The notes below the pieces were generated by a model. That model was not told where the DNA came from, did no database searches, and worked only from the letters and a program-made list of their open reading frames with translations. This document shows positions 28,901-37,392 of a DNA stretch of 64,000 nucleotides, piece by piece. The position numbers were made by a program, and so were the translations under genes. Source of the stretch: UBA2266 sp964406945 (GTDB taxonomy: Bacteria > Planctomycetota > Phycisphaerae > Sedimentisphaerales > Anaerobacaceae); assembly GCA_964406945.1 (NCBI GenBank), contig CAYOTO010000003.1, forward strand, positions 62,001-126,000. Reading direction: 5' to 3'. Position 1 is the first letter of the stretch. Each line of letters begins with the position of its first letter.

Positions 28901-29084
28901 TGAAGCTCTGGCCGCCTTCAGAGGAAGAAAAGGTGTGTTAATGCAGGTGCTCTCCAAAGAAGACGGCTCGAAGCTTTCGGAGTGCAAACTTGACGCTATG
29001 CCCGTATTCGACGGCATGAGCGCCGCTTCAGGCAGCGTATTCGTTTCTTTGAAGGATGGCACTATACAATGCTGGGGACCGTAG
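25929..29084 (+). CDS. Exported methyltransferase-like / PQQ-type beta-propeller fusion protein, paralogue C
   Basis: 1051 residues from ATG 25929, 40 bp after paralogue B, so the two are probably co-transcribed. AGGAG lies about 12 nt before the ATG. Signal peptide (AFFILVILLLTATCFGS). Residues 35-44 keep motif I (VIVHLGCGNG), followed by LDVDPAKVAQARQNLL and LPYVDNLVNLLIV. Next come WTHFLHGPDNNAVARDTRIG, propeller blades (TLYAVKAADGAKKWSF, WIYALDASSGTLAWRF), CQYGIMPANGLLYAPP with CACF, and near the end VRAMVLTPDKIVVAGPPD. Database annotation of such proteins is usually BamB-like or PQQ-binding-like, which says little about function. It is probably a tandem duplicate of B that diverged. It converges with the PL11 gene, 14 bp away. 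Confidence 0.85.
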   Translation: MRKRAFFILVILLLTATCFGSVNDIVQSSGVKGGVIVHLGCGNGKEAAELLINDRYIVQGLDVDPAKVAQARQNLLSTGVYGQVSVSQFDGQNLPYVDNLVNLLIVGDRFRVSDEEITRVLVPQGVALVDGRKIVKPWPSEIDQWTHFLHGPDNNAVARDTRIGAPRCIQWTSPPRWGRSHEELASMSAAVSANGRVFFIVDKAPLASIRFMGKWELVARDAFNGKLLWERRIDKWNDHLRHFRSGPLHLPRRLVAVGDSIYVTLGIDAPVSKLDAATGKVLKVYEGTKRAEEILIQDGIMYLAVGTSEINRTGGGLHERGEPEPTDYRYIAAIDTATGKQLWKKSFGDEYLLPLSLTVRDDSVYCQTTAGIRRLDAKSAGTVWMTPRLTPARRMSFAPPTIVATDKVLLCADRAAGDNNAARGAVEWGVHGWNEPGFPRRSKSILRAYSVETGDELWNTPCSEDYNSAVDVFVIGDTVWVGADFKGYDLRTGKLRKDLAWKGDRVGMTHHRCYRNKASERFIFTGRSGIEVVSLVDGWQGNNSWIRGTCQYGIMPANGLLYAPPDACACFPKVKVPGIFAAAPQRGKDNRMTFPDEPVLHKGPAFGSSTDLKADDDDWPMYRGDISRAGASSTDLPQSVQKKWSTQIGGRLTQPIIVGSTVFVAATDSHTLYAVKAADGAKKWSFTAGGRIDSSPTVHKGLVFFGCADGWIYALDASSGTLAWRFRTAPAERIIGSYDQLESAWPVHGAVLVQNDVLYAAAGRSTYLDCGIVLYRLNPLTGKQLSATVLSDRDPETGRQTGEEPIAPFDMEGSSSDILSGDGESVFMKHLQFDAMGNETDREKPHLFSITGFLGEEWFVRSYWLIGTGVGAGWGHWADAANQVPAGRILCFDEEQVYGYGRKRIASGAAGHKLDTYHIFAADKVLTSTGPGRRKSKRNTKGSADVQNDGWSHEDSIIVRAMVLTPDKIVVAGPPDLRQKAPDAMEYRNEPEALAAFRGRKGVLMQVLSKEDGSKLSECKLDAMPVFDGMSAASGSVFVSLKDGTIQCWGP

Positions 29085-29098
29085 GCGATTGAGAACCT

Positions 29099-30925
29099 TC
29101 ATTGTCCGATTGTTTCTATGTCGGGCCGTGGCGCATCCTGCATACCTTCGCCCATATAGAAGCCGGTGTGAGCGGGCTGATTGTAGCCGACGTTCTGCCA
29201 GGCTATCCCGAGTCTGTAAGTCGGATCGTGCATCAGTGTGTACTGGCGGTGATTGGACGGTATGGTTGTTGTGTAGATTCGCAGTTCGCGATTGTCGGTA
29301 GTTCGACAGATCAGCTCTTCTCTCCAGTCCCCCAGAATATCGGCACAAAGGCAAGGATTGGATTTTGAGCCGTTGTTCCTGGAACAACCGTCTGCGCTGA
29401 GCAATCTTGTCGCTCTGCCCTCTTCATGATCCCATTTGCTTATAGTAACTCCGTCCAGTATCTCACGGAGGACATCCCCATCCCACCAAATCCCCATATT
29501 GCATGACCGGGGCTTGGCCCGCGAAATCCTCTTGCCTTTGCAACTGTAAAGACCGTCCGAATCGTTCGTCCAGCACTCGTAGCCTGGATATCGCGGGTCA
29601 ATGTCTATTGCAAGTCCTCGCCCCGGGTCTCTGAGTTGCAGACCCCAGATAATCTCGCCGGTGGCTGCCTGGCGCAGATTTGCACCGTACCTGTGCCGCG
29701 GGCGTTCGTGAATCGCGAATATCTCCAGTCCCGGCCGGTCCGGATCGATGTCCGAAAGGTGCATGGCGTCACCGTGGCCGAGACTCGTCGTATACAGTCC
29801 CGTTCCGTCGTCGTCGATCGCGCAGGCTCCGTATATTATCTCATCCCTGCCGTCGGAATCGACGTCCGCTACACTCAGATTATGGTTGCCCTGTCCGGCG
29901 TATTCACGGTTGTCCTCGTCGCTGTCGAAAGTCCAGATATTCTCCAGCTTGCCGTTCCGCCAGTTCCAAGCCGCCAGAACCGTCCGTGTGTAATAACCGC
30001 GACACATTACCAGGCTGGGTCGCCGGCCGTCCAGGTACGCCACGCAAGCCAGAAACCTGTCCACACGGTTGCCGTAATCATCGCCCCAGTCTTCCACATC
30101 GCCCCGCGCCGGCACGTAATCGACCGTAGCCAGCGCCGCGCCGGTCTGCCCGTCGAAAACCGTCAGGTATTCCGGTCCCGACAATACGTAACCGCGGGCA
30201 TTCCGGTAGTCGGCATCCGTATCTCCAATGACTTTGCCCTTGCCGTCGACAGCGCCATCGGCAGTCTTGCACGCCACCTCAGCTTTGCCGTCCCCGTCGA
30301 GGTCGTACACCATGAACTGCGTATAATGCGCCCCTTCACGTATGTTCTTTCCCAGATTGATCCGCCAGAGAAAATCCCCGCTCAGATCGTAGGCTTCGAG
30401 TACAGGCGGATCCGTAAAGCCCCTCTGAGAATTATCCTTGCCTCGGCCCGCCTGATGAATCACTATCTCGTATTGACCGTCGCCGTCAAGGTCGCCAACC
30501 GATGCGTCATTGGGCGTATATCCCCCGGGCGTACGCAGGGGAATCGAAATGTACTTTCTTACGGGTGAATCTACATCTAAAGTACAGCTTCTGGAGGCAG
30601 GCAGCCGTTTGCCATTCAGGACCGGTCGCACAAACCATGAGTTTCTTGCGTCCGGATTGTATGCGCGGTCCACGAAATTGGTGGAGTCGATTACCGGGAC
30701 CGTGTTCAGTTTCACGGGTTTGGCGTTGCCCGCGCGTCGGTATACGTCGAAACCGACGTTCTCGGAATCAGTACCCAACGATCGCCAGCCTACGTAGACT
30801 TCCGTCTTGTGTGCTCGAACTGCAATCAATCCTCTATCGAGGTATTCCATCTGCCGTGCGGCTTTCGTACCTGCCGCACCTGCAAGCAGGATAAGCGATG
30901 TAACTGTAAGTCTTAAAAGCTTCAT
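29099..30925 (-). CDS. Secreted rhamnogalacturonan lyase, PL11 family (YesW/YesX-like)
   Basis: 608 residues with a signal peptide (RLTVTSLILLAGAAGTKAA). The whole length matches the PL11 pattern: MEYLDRGLIAVRAHKTEVYVGWR at the start, repeated calcium-binding D-x-D-G loops (VGDLDGDGQYEIVIHQAGRG, YDLDGDGKAEVACKTADG, VADVDSDGRDEIIYG), GNHNLSV, GHGDAMHLSDIDPDRPGLEI, and a C-terminal DWREELICRTTDN with MHDPTYRLGIAWQNVGYNQP. PL11 enzymes cleave rhamnogalacturonan I at the Rha-GalA bond by beta-elimination with calcium. With the PL26-like gene at 5435 this points to pectin hairy-region breakdown. Length is normal for the family. Confidence 0.93.
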   Translation of the reverse strand: MKLLRLTVTSLILLAGAAGTKAARQMEYLDRGLIAVRAHKTEVYVGWRSLGTDSENVGFDVYRRAGNAKPVKLNTVPVIDSTNFVDRAYNPDARNSWFVRPVLNGKRLPASRSCTLDVDSPVRKYISIPLRTPGGYTPNDASVGDLDGDGQYEIVIHQAGRGKDNSQRGFTDPPVLEAYDLSGDFLWRINLGKNIREGAHYTQFMVYDLDGDGKAEVACKTADGAVDGKGKVIGDTDADYRNARGYVLSGPEYLTVFDGQTGAALATVDYVPARGDVEDWGDDYGNRVDRFLACVAYLDGRRPSLVMCRGYYTRTVLAAWNWRNGKLENIWTFDSDEDNREYAGQGNHNLSVADVDSDGRDEIIYGACAIDDDGTGLYTTSLGHGDAMHLSDIDPDRPGLEIFAIHERPRHRYGANLRQAATGEIIWGLQLRDPGRGLAIDIDPRYPGYECWTNDSDGLYSCKGKRISRAKPRSCNMGIWWDGDVLREILDGVTISKWDHEEGRATRLLSADGCSRNNGSKSNPCLCADILGDWREELICRTTDNRELRIYTTTIPSNHRQYTLMHDPTYRLGIAWQNVGYNQPAHTGFYMGEGMQDAPRPDIETIGQ

Positions 30926-30940
30926 GGTTCACCCCGCGGG

Positions 30941-31588
30941 TCACAGACAGTAAAAAACGGCGAAATAGTGGCATATACTGCCCAGCAGTACAAATCCATG
31001 CCAGATGCAGTGGCCGTAAGGCAACTTCTTCCAGGCGTAGAACACCACCCCGACAGTATACAACAGACCGCCGGCCGCGAGCAATATGAGTGCTTCGGGC
31101 CTGACCTTGCTGAGAATCTGCTTGACAGCCAGCAGGCACAGCCAGCCCAGCGCCACATAAAGCACCAGCGACAGTTTGGGAAAACGAGCTGTCAGCGTAC
31201 TCTCGTAGAGAACCCCCGCCGCTGCAATTCCCCATATTACCCCGAACAGGCTCCATCCCCACGGACCCCGAAGATTCACCAGCAGAAAGGGCGTGTAGGT
31301 CCCGGCGATAAGCAGATAAATCGCCGAGTGGTCCAGAATTTTGAAGAAGCGTTTCAGCGGCAGATGGGCAACGCCGTGATACAACGTCGATGAGACGTAC
31401 ATGACGATAAGAGTGCTGCCGTAAATTACGAAGCTCACAACATGCCAGACGCTGCCCCGCACCGAACCGAATACCGCAAGAAGCACCAGACCGGCGATAC
31501 TCAGCCCCAGAGCGATTATGTGCAGCACACTACTGACGATTTCCTCGCCGACAGTGTACTTCTTAAAATCCTTGTCCGACAGCTTCAT
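30941..31588 (-). CDS. PAQR / haemolysin III family membrane protein
   Basis: 215 residues, seven predicted membrane helices. I choose ATG 31588 (MKLSDKDFKKYTVGEEI). The frame opens upstream at 31651, but that TTG lies inside the terminator of the preceding gene. No good ribosome site is visible. Family motifs are present: VSSTLYHG after the second helix, LDHSAIYLLIAGTYTPFLL, and YGHCIWHGFVLLGSICHYFAV, giving the Ser/Asp/three-His metal site typical of PAQR and CREST proteins. Bacterial members (YqfA) affect membrane lipid composition; the role here is unknown. It lies 15 bp before the PL11 gene in the same direction. Confidence 0.88.
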   Translation of the reverse strand: MKLSDKDFKKYTVGEEIVSSVLHIIALGLSIAGLVLLAVFGSVRGSVWHVVSFVIYGSTLIVMYVSSTLYHGVAHLPLKRFFKILDHSAIYLLIAGTYTPFLLVNLRGPWGWSLFGVIWGIAAAGVLYESTLTARFPKLSLVLYVALGWLCLLAVKQILSKVRPEALILLAAGGLLYTVGVVFYAWKKLPYGHCIWHGFVLLGSICHYFAVFYCL

Positions 31589-31633
31589 TTGGTTGCGGAA
31601 CGATATCAAAAAAAAACACATTATGGCTGCAAT

Positions 31634-31665
31634 AAAAAGGGACAGCCGCAAAAACCGACTGTCCC
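31634..31665 (-). terminator. Rho-independent terminator after the ThuA gene
   Basis: On the minus strand GGGACAG and CTGTCCC (31659-31665 and 31639-31645) form a 7-bp stem, extended by two inner pairs after a mismatch, followed by TTTTT at 31638-31634. It lies 38 bp past the ThuA stop. Confidence 0.85.
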
Positions 31666-31703
31666 TCGATGATCTAACCGCCTTGAATTCTCGCGGCCGA
31701 AAT

Positions 31704-32459
31704 TCAGTCGGTTACCTTGCCGGTAGCCGCCCATTCAACACCGCGACGGATAAGCTTCTTCATATTCGGGTCCAGAATGGATTTGAAATCGTGCCCCAGA
31801 GCGTTGTGAACGCAACGGCCCTTGCCGTAATTCCTTACGAACACCAGAGGCTCGGTCCCCTTGCTCCAGTCCGAATCGGCCGAAACCAGAACCTCGATCT
31901 CGGCATCGCCCTGCAGCTTGGCGTAAAGTTCGTCGAATATCCGGAAATCCTGCATACCTTTTGTGATGGGGTGTTCCTTATTGACGACCTTGCACTCGAA
32001 AACGCCCCTGGGCCCGTGCCCGGATTTGCCCATCACCCAGTACCTTCCGCACAATTCGCGAAATTCCTCCCACTCCTTGAACGAGGCGCTTGCCAGATGC
32101 TGCACGTAGAACCCCTTGCCGCTCTTAACAAAGCCCAGCAGGTTTTCCTTTGCATCGTCCGTAATCGTCGGCACTGAGCGGTTGTAAAGCGTGAGCACAA
32201 TTACATCATACCTGCCGAGCGCCGTTTCGGATTCCAGAATCAGCGGATCCTCGCACACTTTAACTACAAACTTGTCCGAATCGGCCAGAACCTCGCGAGT
32301 CTTCTCGGAAATCTCACGCCAGTCGTGATATGGACCGATGTCGTCGCCGGAAATCAGAAGAACCCGAACCGGGTCCGCCGATTTGGCGGCCATTCCAGAT
32401 GGAACACAACACAGCAGCCCCAGCAGAGCTGCAACAAGCAACAAGCGAACACTTCGCAT
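31704..32459 (-). CDS. Exported ThuA-domain protein
   Basis: 251 residues. ATG 32459 has GGAGG 8 nt upstream and a signal peptide (MRSVRLLLVAALLGLLCCV); the longer in-frame opening is not protein-like. The mature protein is a glutamine-amidotransferase-like ThuA fold: VRVLLISGDDIGPYHDW, YDVIVLTLYN, GFYVQHLASASFKEWEEF, GVFECKVVNKEHPITKGM and GKGRCVHNALGHD. ThuA domains are linked to trehalose/trehalulose use in rhizobia and are common in planctomycetes near glycan enzymes; substrate unknown. It is followed by a strong terminator. Confidence 0.88.
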   Translation of the reverse strand: MRSVRLLLVAALLGLLCCVPSGMAAKSADPVRVLLISGDDIGPYHDWREISEKTREVLADSDKFVVKVCEDPLILESETALGRYDVIVLTLYNRSVPTITDDAKENLLGFVKSGKGFYVQHLASASFKEWEEFRELCGRYWVMGKSGHGPRGVFECKVVNKEHPITKGMQDFRIFDELYAKLQGDAEIEVLVSADSDWSKGTEPLVFVRNYGKGRCVHNALGHDFKSILDPNMKKLIRRGVEWAATGKVTD

Positions 32460-32576
32460 ACAAGAACCTCCATCGCAAAAACGTACCTGACCGTTCGAAA
32501 TAACGCCGACTACCCCGCCGGCAGTAACCACCATATAACAACAGGTTTGCGCCCGATATTCAAGCTTATTCGACCG

Positions 32577-33986
32577 CTATTGGGCCTTGTAAATACCGCC
32601 GAAGTTAATGTGCCCCCATCCACCGCCGGCCTTGTCGACTATTCGCAGGAACACGCTTGCTCCCTGCCATTTGCGCGAATCGACGTATTCGCGGTCGAAT
32701 CGGTTGGACCCTTTGCCTGTCAGCCGCACCAATTCTTTGCCGCTCTGCGCATCGATAAGAGCCACATAGGTCTTGCTCAGGTCCGAACCTCCGGAAACCA
32801 GCAATATGTAGCCGTCTTCTGATATGACGAACCGAGGCGATTCAATTACCGCGGTCAGATCGTCGTTCAGTTTGCCCTCCGCGGTTTCGGCCGTGCCTAT
32901 GAAATGCTTTGTTGCGGGGGCAAAGTTGCTTCTGGTCGACGTAGTAAATACCGAAGGCAAATCGCCTTCTTTCAATTTCCACGAGTTTCTGACCTCAGCC
33001 TCATCCAGATCAAAGATTGTTTCACCCAGTGCGCTGTCATGCTCGACCCACTTGAGCCCGGCAATATGAATACCCTTCAGCGAAGGCATGAGTGAGGCAA
33101 TGTAGTATCGTCCTTCATGCAGAATAATCTCCGGCGCCGCCACCGGCAACGTGCAGACAAATCCCCTGTCGTCGTCGATGCCGAAATTCAGAGGATTCGT
33201 GGAATGATACACGCTGGTCTGCGCGTTCTTGCCGTACCGCTGAGTCCTGAAAAGATAATAGTTGCCCTCGGACAGTTCCACTACATGAGGGCACTCGGCC
33301 GACCACTGATAATCACCGCTCTTGCCGCCGTACGCGACCACGCACGAATTCGACCACTCGTACGAAGCAAGATCGCTCGTCGTCCTGCAAAAATCGTATC
33401 CATGTTCGTCTGTGTGGCCCGTGTAGTAGCAATACCACAGATCGCCGCTTCTTAGCAGCATTGGATCCCGGGCGTTCATCGCCCACTTTTCGGAAAAAAC
33501 GCCGCTCTTTGGGCCCGGCTGGATCACCCGTTTGAAGTTTTTGCCGTCCTCGCTTGTCGAAAAGCAGATGTTCACCCAGTCACCGTACGCCATGTGATAA
33601 GTATCGCCCACTTTGACAACGTGTGGCGCCTGCTGACCCCCCAGCGTCTCGCCCAAATCCGTCCGGGCGGTCTGGGCGATTCCCATCGGTTTCCAGTCGT
33701 GCGCCGTCAGCTTTGCCCCTTGCCAGCGATAGAACAGCCGCGTATTGCCCCCGCAGGCGGTGTGCCTTATACACGACCACAACTGCCACGTACCGTCCCC
33801 GGCCTGCCATACACCGAAATCAACAGGCTGCTGCCGCTCCGTCGTAAAATCCCCCAGATCAGGGTCGCCTGCAACCTGCCACCACTGTCCGTCAATCACA
33901 GGCCGATAAATATCGCCTGAATAACACTCCGAACAGCTCAACGCTAGTATAACCAGGCACACATGACTGGCTGTTATTCTGTTCAT
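32577..33986 (-). CDS. Secreted GH43/GH32-like five-bladed propeller protein with C-terminal accessory module
   Basis: 469 residues. ATG 33986 has AAAGGAGG just upstream and a signal peptide (ITASHVCLVILALSCSECYSG). The propeller region (about 30-340) has strands typical of GH43/GH32/GH117 proteins (DFGVWQAGDGTWQLWSCIRH, HVVKVGDTYHMAYGDW, ARDPMLLRSGDLWYCYYTGH, ECPHVVELSEGNYYLFRTQ, APEIILHEGRYYIASL). RDP and ECP recall GH32, but the N-terminal NDPNG is absent, so the catalytic set is not certain. The last 110 residues (IESPRFVISEDGYILLVSGG to IVDKAGGGWGHINFGGI) match the N-terminal module of the GH32 enzyme at 42275. Likely acts on an extracellular oligosaccharide. Confidence 0.75.
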   Translation of the reverse strand: MNRITASHVCLVILALSCSECYSGDIYRPVIDGQWWQVAGDPDLGDFTTERQQPVDFGVWQAGDGTWQLWSCIRHTACGGNTRLFYRWQGAKLTAHDWKPMGIAQTARTDLGETLGGQQAPHVVKVGDTYHMAYGDWVNICFSTSEDGKNFKRVIQPGPKSGVFSEKWAMNARDPMLLRSGDLWYCYYTGHTDEHGYDFCRTTSDLASYEWSNSCVVAYGGKSGDYQWSAECPHVVELSEGNYYLFRTQRYGKNAQTSVYHSTNPLNFGIDDDRGFVCTLPVAAPEIILHEGRYYIASLMPSLKGIHIAGLKWVEHDSALGETIFDLDEAEVRNSWKLKEGDLPSVFTTSTRSNFAPATKHFIGTAETAEGKLNDDLTAVIESPRFVISEDGYILLVSGGSDLSKTYVALIDAQSGKELVRLTGKGSNRFDREYVDSRKWQGASVFLRIVDKAGGGWGHINFGGIYKAQ

Positions 33987-34232
33987 AATGCCTCCTTTGC
34001 CTAATCGCCTGCTAATGACGGCCAATTCCGGACCACCAGCCATATCCTAGCCCTTGGCCCGGGCTCGTGCAACCCCGCTGAAATAGTATGCCGCGGTTCT
34101 TAAATGCGGACGCCGATAACGCGCCTTTCTGAAGCCGGGTGCGTCTGCAGTACAAAAACCTTGCCCAATGCCTGAGCAAGTGATAAACATTGCTCTCGAA
34201 CATACGCGGATAACGATTTACAGGCCCAAGAC

Positions 34233-35813
34233 ATGATTAAAGTACTGATAATCGGATTAGACGGCGCCAACTGGAGCGTTCTGGATGATGCATTGGTCGC
34301 CGGCCACATGCCCACATTGCGCACACTACGCACCGAAGGCAACTCGGGCGTACTTCAATCCACGCATCCGCCGGTAACCGCCGCCGCATGGACAACCTGC
34401 ATTACCGGCTGTCAGCCTTACACGCACGGCGTAGTCGGCTTCAAAGACTACTCATTCCGGGATGATCGTCTGCGAATATCCTCGGCGGCAAGCTGCCGCG
34501 TACCCAACATGTTTCAGCAACTCAGCTCCCAGGGCTTTAAGGTTGCGTCAATAAACGTACCCTGGACTTATCCCTGTGCCGACGTAAATGGAATCGTGGT
34601 CTCAGGTTACGGCACACCCGATACAACCGCGGCGTTCACTTCGCCGCCGGAGTTCAAGAAAGAACTCCTGGCCGCGATACCGGATTTCGACTTCATAGCT
34701 CCCTGGCAAAAGGGCGACAATCGCGACCTCGAATTGTTCGACTCCAACATATCCAAAGTGGAGAGATGCTTTGCTCAGCGCGTCGAAACAGCCAAGATGG
34801 TAAACGGAAAGATTTCGCCCGACCTCATGATGGTCCAATTTCAGGATTTGGATCTCATGCAGCACCACATCTGGCCGTGCCTGAGCTCACAAACGCGAGA
34901 CAGTTACCCCGTTCATCGCGACAGGTTGTTCCGGATGTTCGAGAAGCTCGACTCGGCCATTGCAGAGCTGCTCGAACTCGCCGGCTCCGATACGACCGTA
35001 ATAGTTATGAGCGACCATGGCTTCGGTCCCATGCACGGCTCGATACGCGCCAACATGTTTCTTCACGACTGGGGCTATCTCAGGACCAAATCCAGCCTGG
35101 GACGAATGGTCCGCCGCGCCCGCCGCAACCTCATCTCCGAAAAAGACGAAATGGAGGTCGAACTCAAGACCCCCGTCGACTGGAAGAATTCCAAAGCGAT
35201 GGTTATGTATTCGGCAGTGAACGGCCACATATACCTGAACGTCAAAGGCCGAAATCCCCATGGAACCGTCGAAAGAGGCGCCGAATTTGACGCCATAATC
35301 GAAGACCTGAAAGGCAAATTCGCTCAAATAACAAACCCAAAGACGCCCCAGAAGGTCTTTCAGGACATCCTTACCCCCGCCGAACTCTACGGCGTACCAT
35401 CGGTCGATACCGAAATCCTGGGCGATCTGATCCTGATACCCGCCCCCGGCTACATCGTCCACCAGTCCACCTCGCGAAAAGGCCCGCCCATCCGATTGGA
35501 ACCGCCTGACACATTCACCGGATGCCATTATTACGAGGGCATCTACGTTGTGAAAGGCCCCGGAGTTGACAAAACGGCCGGCCAGAGAGCCCACATTGTC
35601 GACATCGCACCGACAGTCTACGCTCTCATGGATGCCGAACTTCCCGCATACGTCGATGGCAAGCCCGCCCAATCCCTTTTCGAGAGGAAGCTCGAAGCGC
35701 CAATTCAGGCCCCAACGGAAAAAGAAACAGCCAAACCGGCCCGGGAGAACCTCTCCGACGCCGAACAGGAACTGGTCCGCAAGCGTCTTGCCGAACTGGG
35801 CTACATGGACTGA
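34233..35813 (+). CDS. Alkaline-phosphatase-superfamily phosphodiesterase/nucleotide pyrophosphatase-like protein
   Basis: 526 residues with no signal peptide, so probably cytoplasmic. The N-terminus VLIIGLDGANWSVLDDAL gives the first metal Asp. PPVTAAAWTTCITG contains the candidate nucleophile Thr of NPP-type enzymes. QDLDLMQHH, MSDHGFGPMHGSIRANMFL and GCHYYEGIYVVKGPGV supply the remaining Asp/His metal ligands. The C-terminal 40 residues are charged and probably flexible (EKETAKPARENLSDAEQELV). It is followed by the MBOAT and SGNH-like genes in the same direction (153 and 4 bp gaps), which suggests a role in a polysaccharide or lipid-linked glycan decoration pathway. The exact substrate is unknown. 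Confidence 0.82.
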   Translation: MIKVLIIGLDGANWSVLDDALVAGHMPTLRTLRTEGNSGVLQSTHPPVTAAAWTTCITGCQPYTHGVVGFKDYSFRDDRLRISSAASCRVPNMFQQLSSQGFKVASINVPWTYPCADVNGIVVSGYGTPDTTAAFTSPPEFKKELLAAIPDFDFIAPWQKGDNRDLELFDSNISKVERCFAQRVETAKMVNGKISPDLMMVQFQDLDLMQHHIWPCLSSQTRDSYPVHRDRLFRMFEKLDSAIAELLELAGSDTTVIVMSDHGFGPMHGSIRANMFLHDWGYLRTKSSLGRMVRRARRNLISEKDEMEVELKTPVDWKNSKAMVMYSAVNGHIYLNVKGRNPHGTVERGAEFDAIIEDLKGKFAQITNPKTPQKVFQDILTPAELYGVPSVDTEILGDLILIPAPGYIVHQSTSRKGPPIRLEPPDTFTGCHYYEGIYVVKGPGVDKTAGQRAHIVDIAPTVYALMDAELPAYVDGKPAQSLFERKLEAPIQAPTEKETAKPARENLSDAEQELVRKRLAELGYMD

Positions 35814-35966
35814 GCCCGTATCCGTCGACGTGTCCATATGACGCCATGCGAGGCTTAAATCTACATGTACTCAAGCAGGTGTTTTCATTTGCCGACCCAA
35901 CCGCCGATTGTTATATTACGCCCTTTATTAACGGTATAGCCGCCTTGTGGAACCCCGAACGCCAAT

Positions 35967-37388
35967 ATGCAGTTTAATTCACTCGTATTCATAGTATTCG
36001 CGATCCTCTTCTTCGCGGGCTGGCCCCTCCTGAGGCGGCGCAACAACTCCCGCTGGATCTACCTCATTTTCGCATCATTCGTATTCTACGGCTGGTGGGA
36101 TTGGCGTTTTCTCTTCCTGATCATCGGCAGCGGCCTTATCGACTTCTTCGCCGGTCTTGCAATGACCAGATGGCCGGCCAGAAGAAAACTTTGCCTGGTA
36201 CTCTCGATCTGCGGCAACGTCGGTTCTCTAGCAGTATTCAAATACCTCGATTTCGGAATCAGCAATCTCAACTGGCTGCTCGGCGCGTTCGGAGCCGATG
36301 TGCGGTTTGCCGCGGCCAATCTTATACTGCCAGTGGGCATCAGCTTCTATACGTTCCAGTCGATGAGCTATACGATCGACGTATATCGAGGCGTGCTCAG
36401 GCCCACCCGCAACATCTTTCATTTCTTCGCATATCTGTCGCTGTTCCCCCAACTCGTAGCGGGTCCCATCGTCCGCGCTAGAGACCTGCTTCCACAGCTT
36501 GAAAGACTCAACTACGTCGATTCCGACCAGCGGTGGGAGGGCCTGAATCTCATCGTCTTCGGCTTTTTCAAGAAAGTCGTTGTCGCGGATACTCTGGCCG
36601 CCTCGGTAAACCAGGCGTTCGCCGCCAACGATTTGGCCGTTTCGTCCAGCTACTGGTGGATCATCATGATGATGTTCGCCTTCCAGATATACTGCGATTT
36701 CAGCGGCTATTCCGATATCGCCCGCGGCCTGGGCAAGTGGATGGGCCTTGAATTCCCCGTAAACTTCCGCAATCCTTACATCGCGTCCAGTTTTCAGGAA
36801 TTCTGGCAGAGATGGCACATATCGCTTTCAACCTGGTTCCGGGATTATGTTTATATCCCGCTTGGCGGCTCCAGGAAAGGTCCGGTGCGCAATCAGATCA
36901 ACCTGTGGATCACGATGCTCATTTCCGGGCTTTGGCACGGCGCAGCATGGCACTTCATATTCTGGGCAGTCGCACACTCGTTCTATCTGACGGTGGAAAA
37001 AATCACTGGATGGCCGCAGAGGGTCAAGAAACTTCCCGCCGGCAGGCACCTGGCAACGCTTTCGGTATTCCTGCTTACCACCCTTGCCTGGGTCTTCTTC
37101 CGTGCCCAGACCTTCGGCCAGGCCGTGGCGGTTTTCAGGATGATGTTCAACTTCTCGGCCTGGAACCTCGACCTGGCGGACCACCTGATTGACAACAACG
37201 CCTCGAACGTCCTGCTGATAATTATGGGATCGCAACTCTTCTTCTATTTCGGTCTGGACAAGGGGCAGTGGACCGCTTCCCGCTCCAGACTTAAACTTGC
37301 TTTCGATTCCGTTTTCATCGCCGTACTTATCGTCGCGTGCGTATTTATGAGGGCTCCCAGCAACATTTTCATTTACTTCCAGTTCTGA
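35967..37388 (+). CDS. MBOAT family O-acyltransferase (AlgI-like)
   Basis: 473 residues with about 11 membrane helices. The MBOAT signature is intact: FQEFWQRWHISLSTWFRDYVY, IPLGGSRKG and the catalytic-His segment LWITMLISGLWHGAAWHFIF. Earlier conserved parts are PVGISFYTFQSMSYTIDVYRG and SLFPQLVAGPIVRARDLLPQ. Such proteins pass acyl groups, usually acetyl, across the membrane to a secreted glycan with the help of an SGNH/AlgX-type partner. That partner is probably the next gene, whose start is only 4 bp downstream. Confidence 0.93.
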   Translation: MQFNSLVFIVFAILFFAGWPLLRRRNNSRWIYLIFASFVFYGWWDWRFLFLIIGSGLIDFFAGLAMTRWPARRKLCLVLSICGNVGSLAVFKYLDFGISNLNWLLGAFGADVRFAAANLILPVGISFYTFQSMSYTIDVYRGVLRPTRNIFHFFAYLSLFPQLVAGPIVRARDLLPQLERLNYVDSDQRWEGLNLIVFGFFKKVVVADTLAASVNQAFAANDLAVSSSYWWIIMMMFAFQIYCDFSGYSDIARGLGKWMGLEFPVNFRNPYIASSFQEFWQRWHISLSTWFRDYVYIPLGGSRKGPVRNQINLWITMLISGLWHGAAWHFIFWAVAHSFYLTVEKITGWPQRVKKLPAGRHLATLSVFLLTTLAWVFFRAQTFGQAVAVFRMMFNFSAWNLDLADHLIDNNASNVLLIIMGSQLFFYFGLDKGQWTASRSRLKLAFDSVFIAVLIVACVFMRAPSNIFIYFQF

Positions 37389-37392
37389 CCCG

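Noticed and set aside
22619..29084. Tandem propeller genes as true BamB outer-membrane assembly factors or PQQ-dependent dehydrogenases
   Set aside because: They are about three times the length of BamB, carry an extra N-terminal domain, and lack the PQQ dehydrogenase disulphide and catalytic Asp pattern as far as can be seen.
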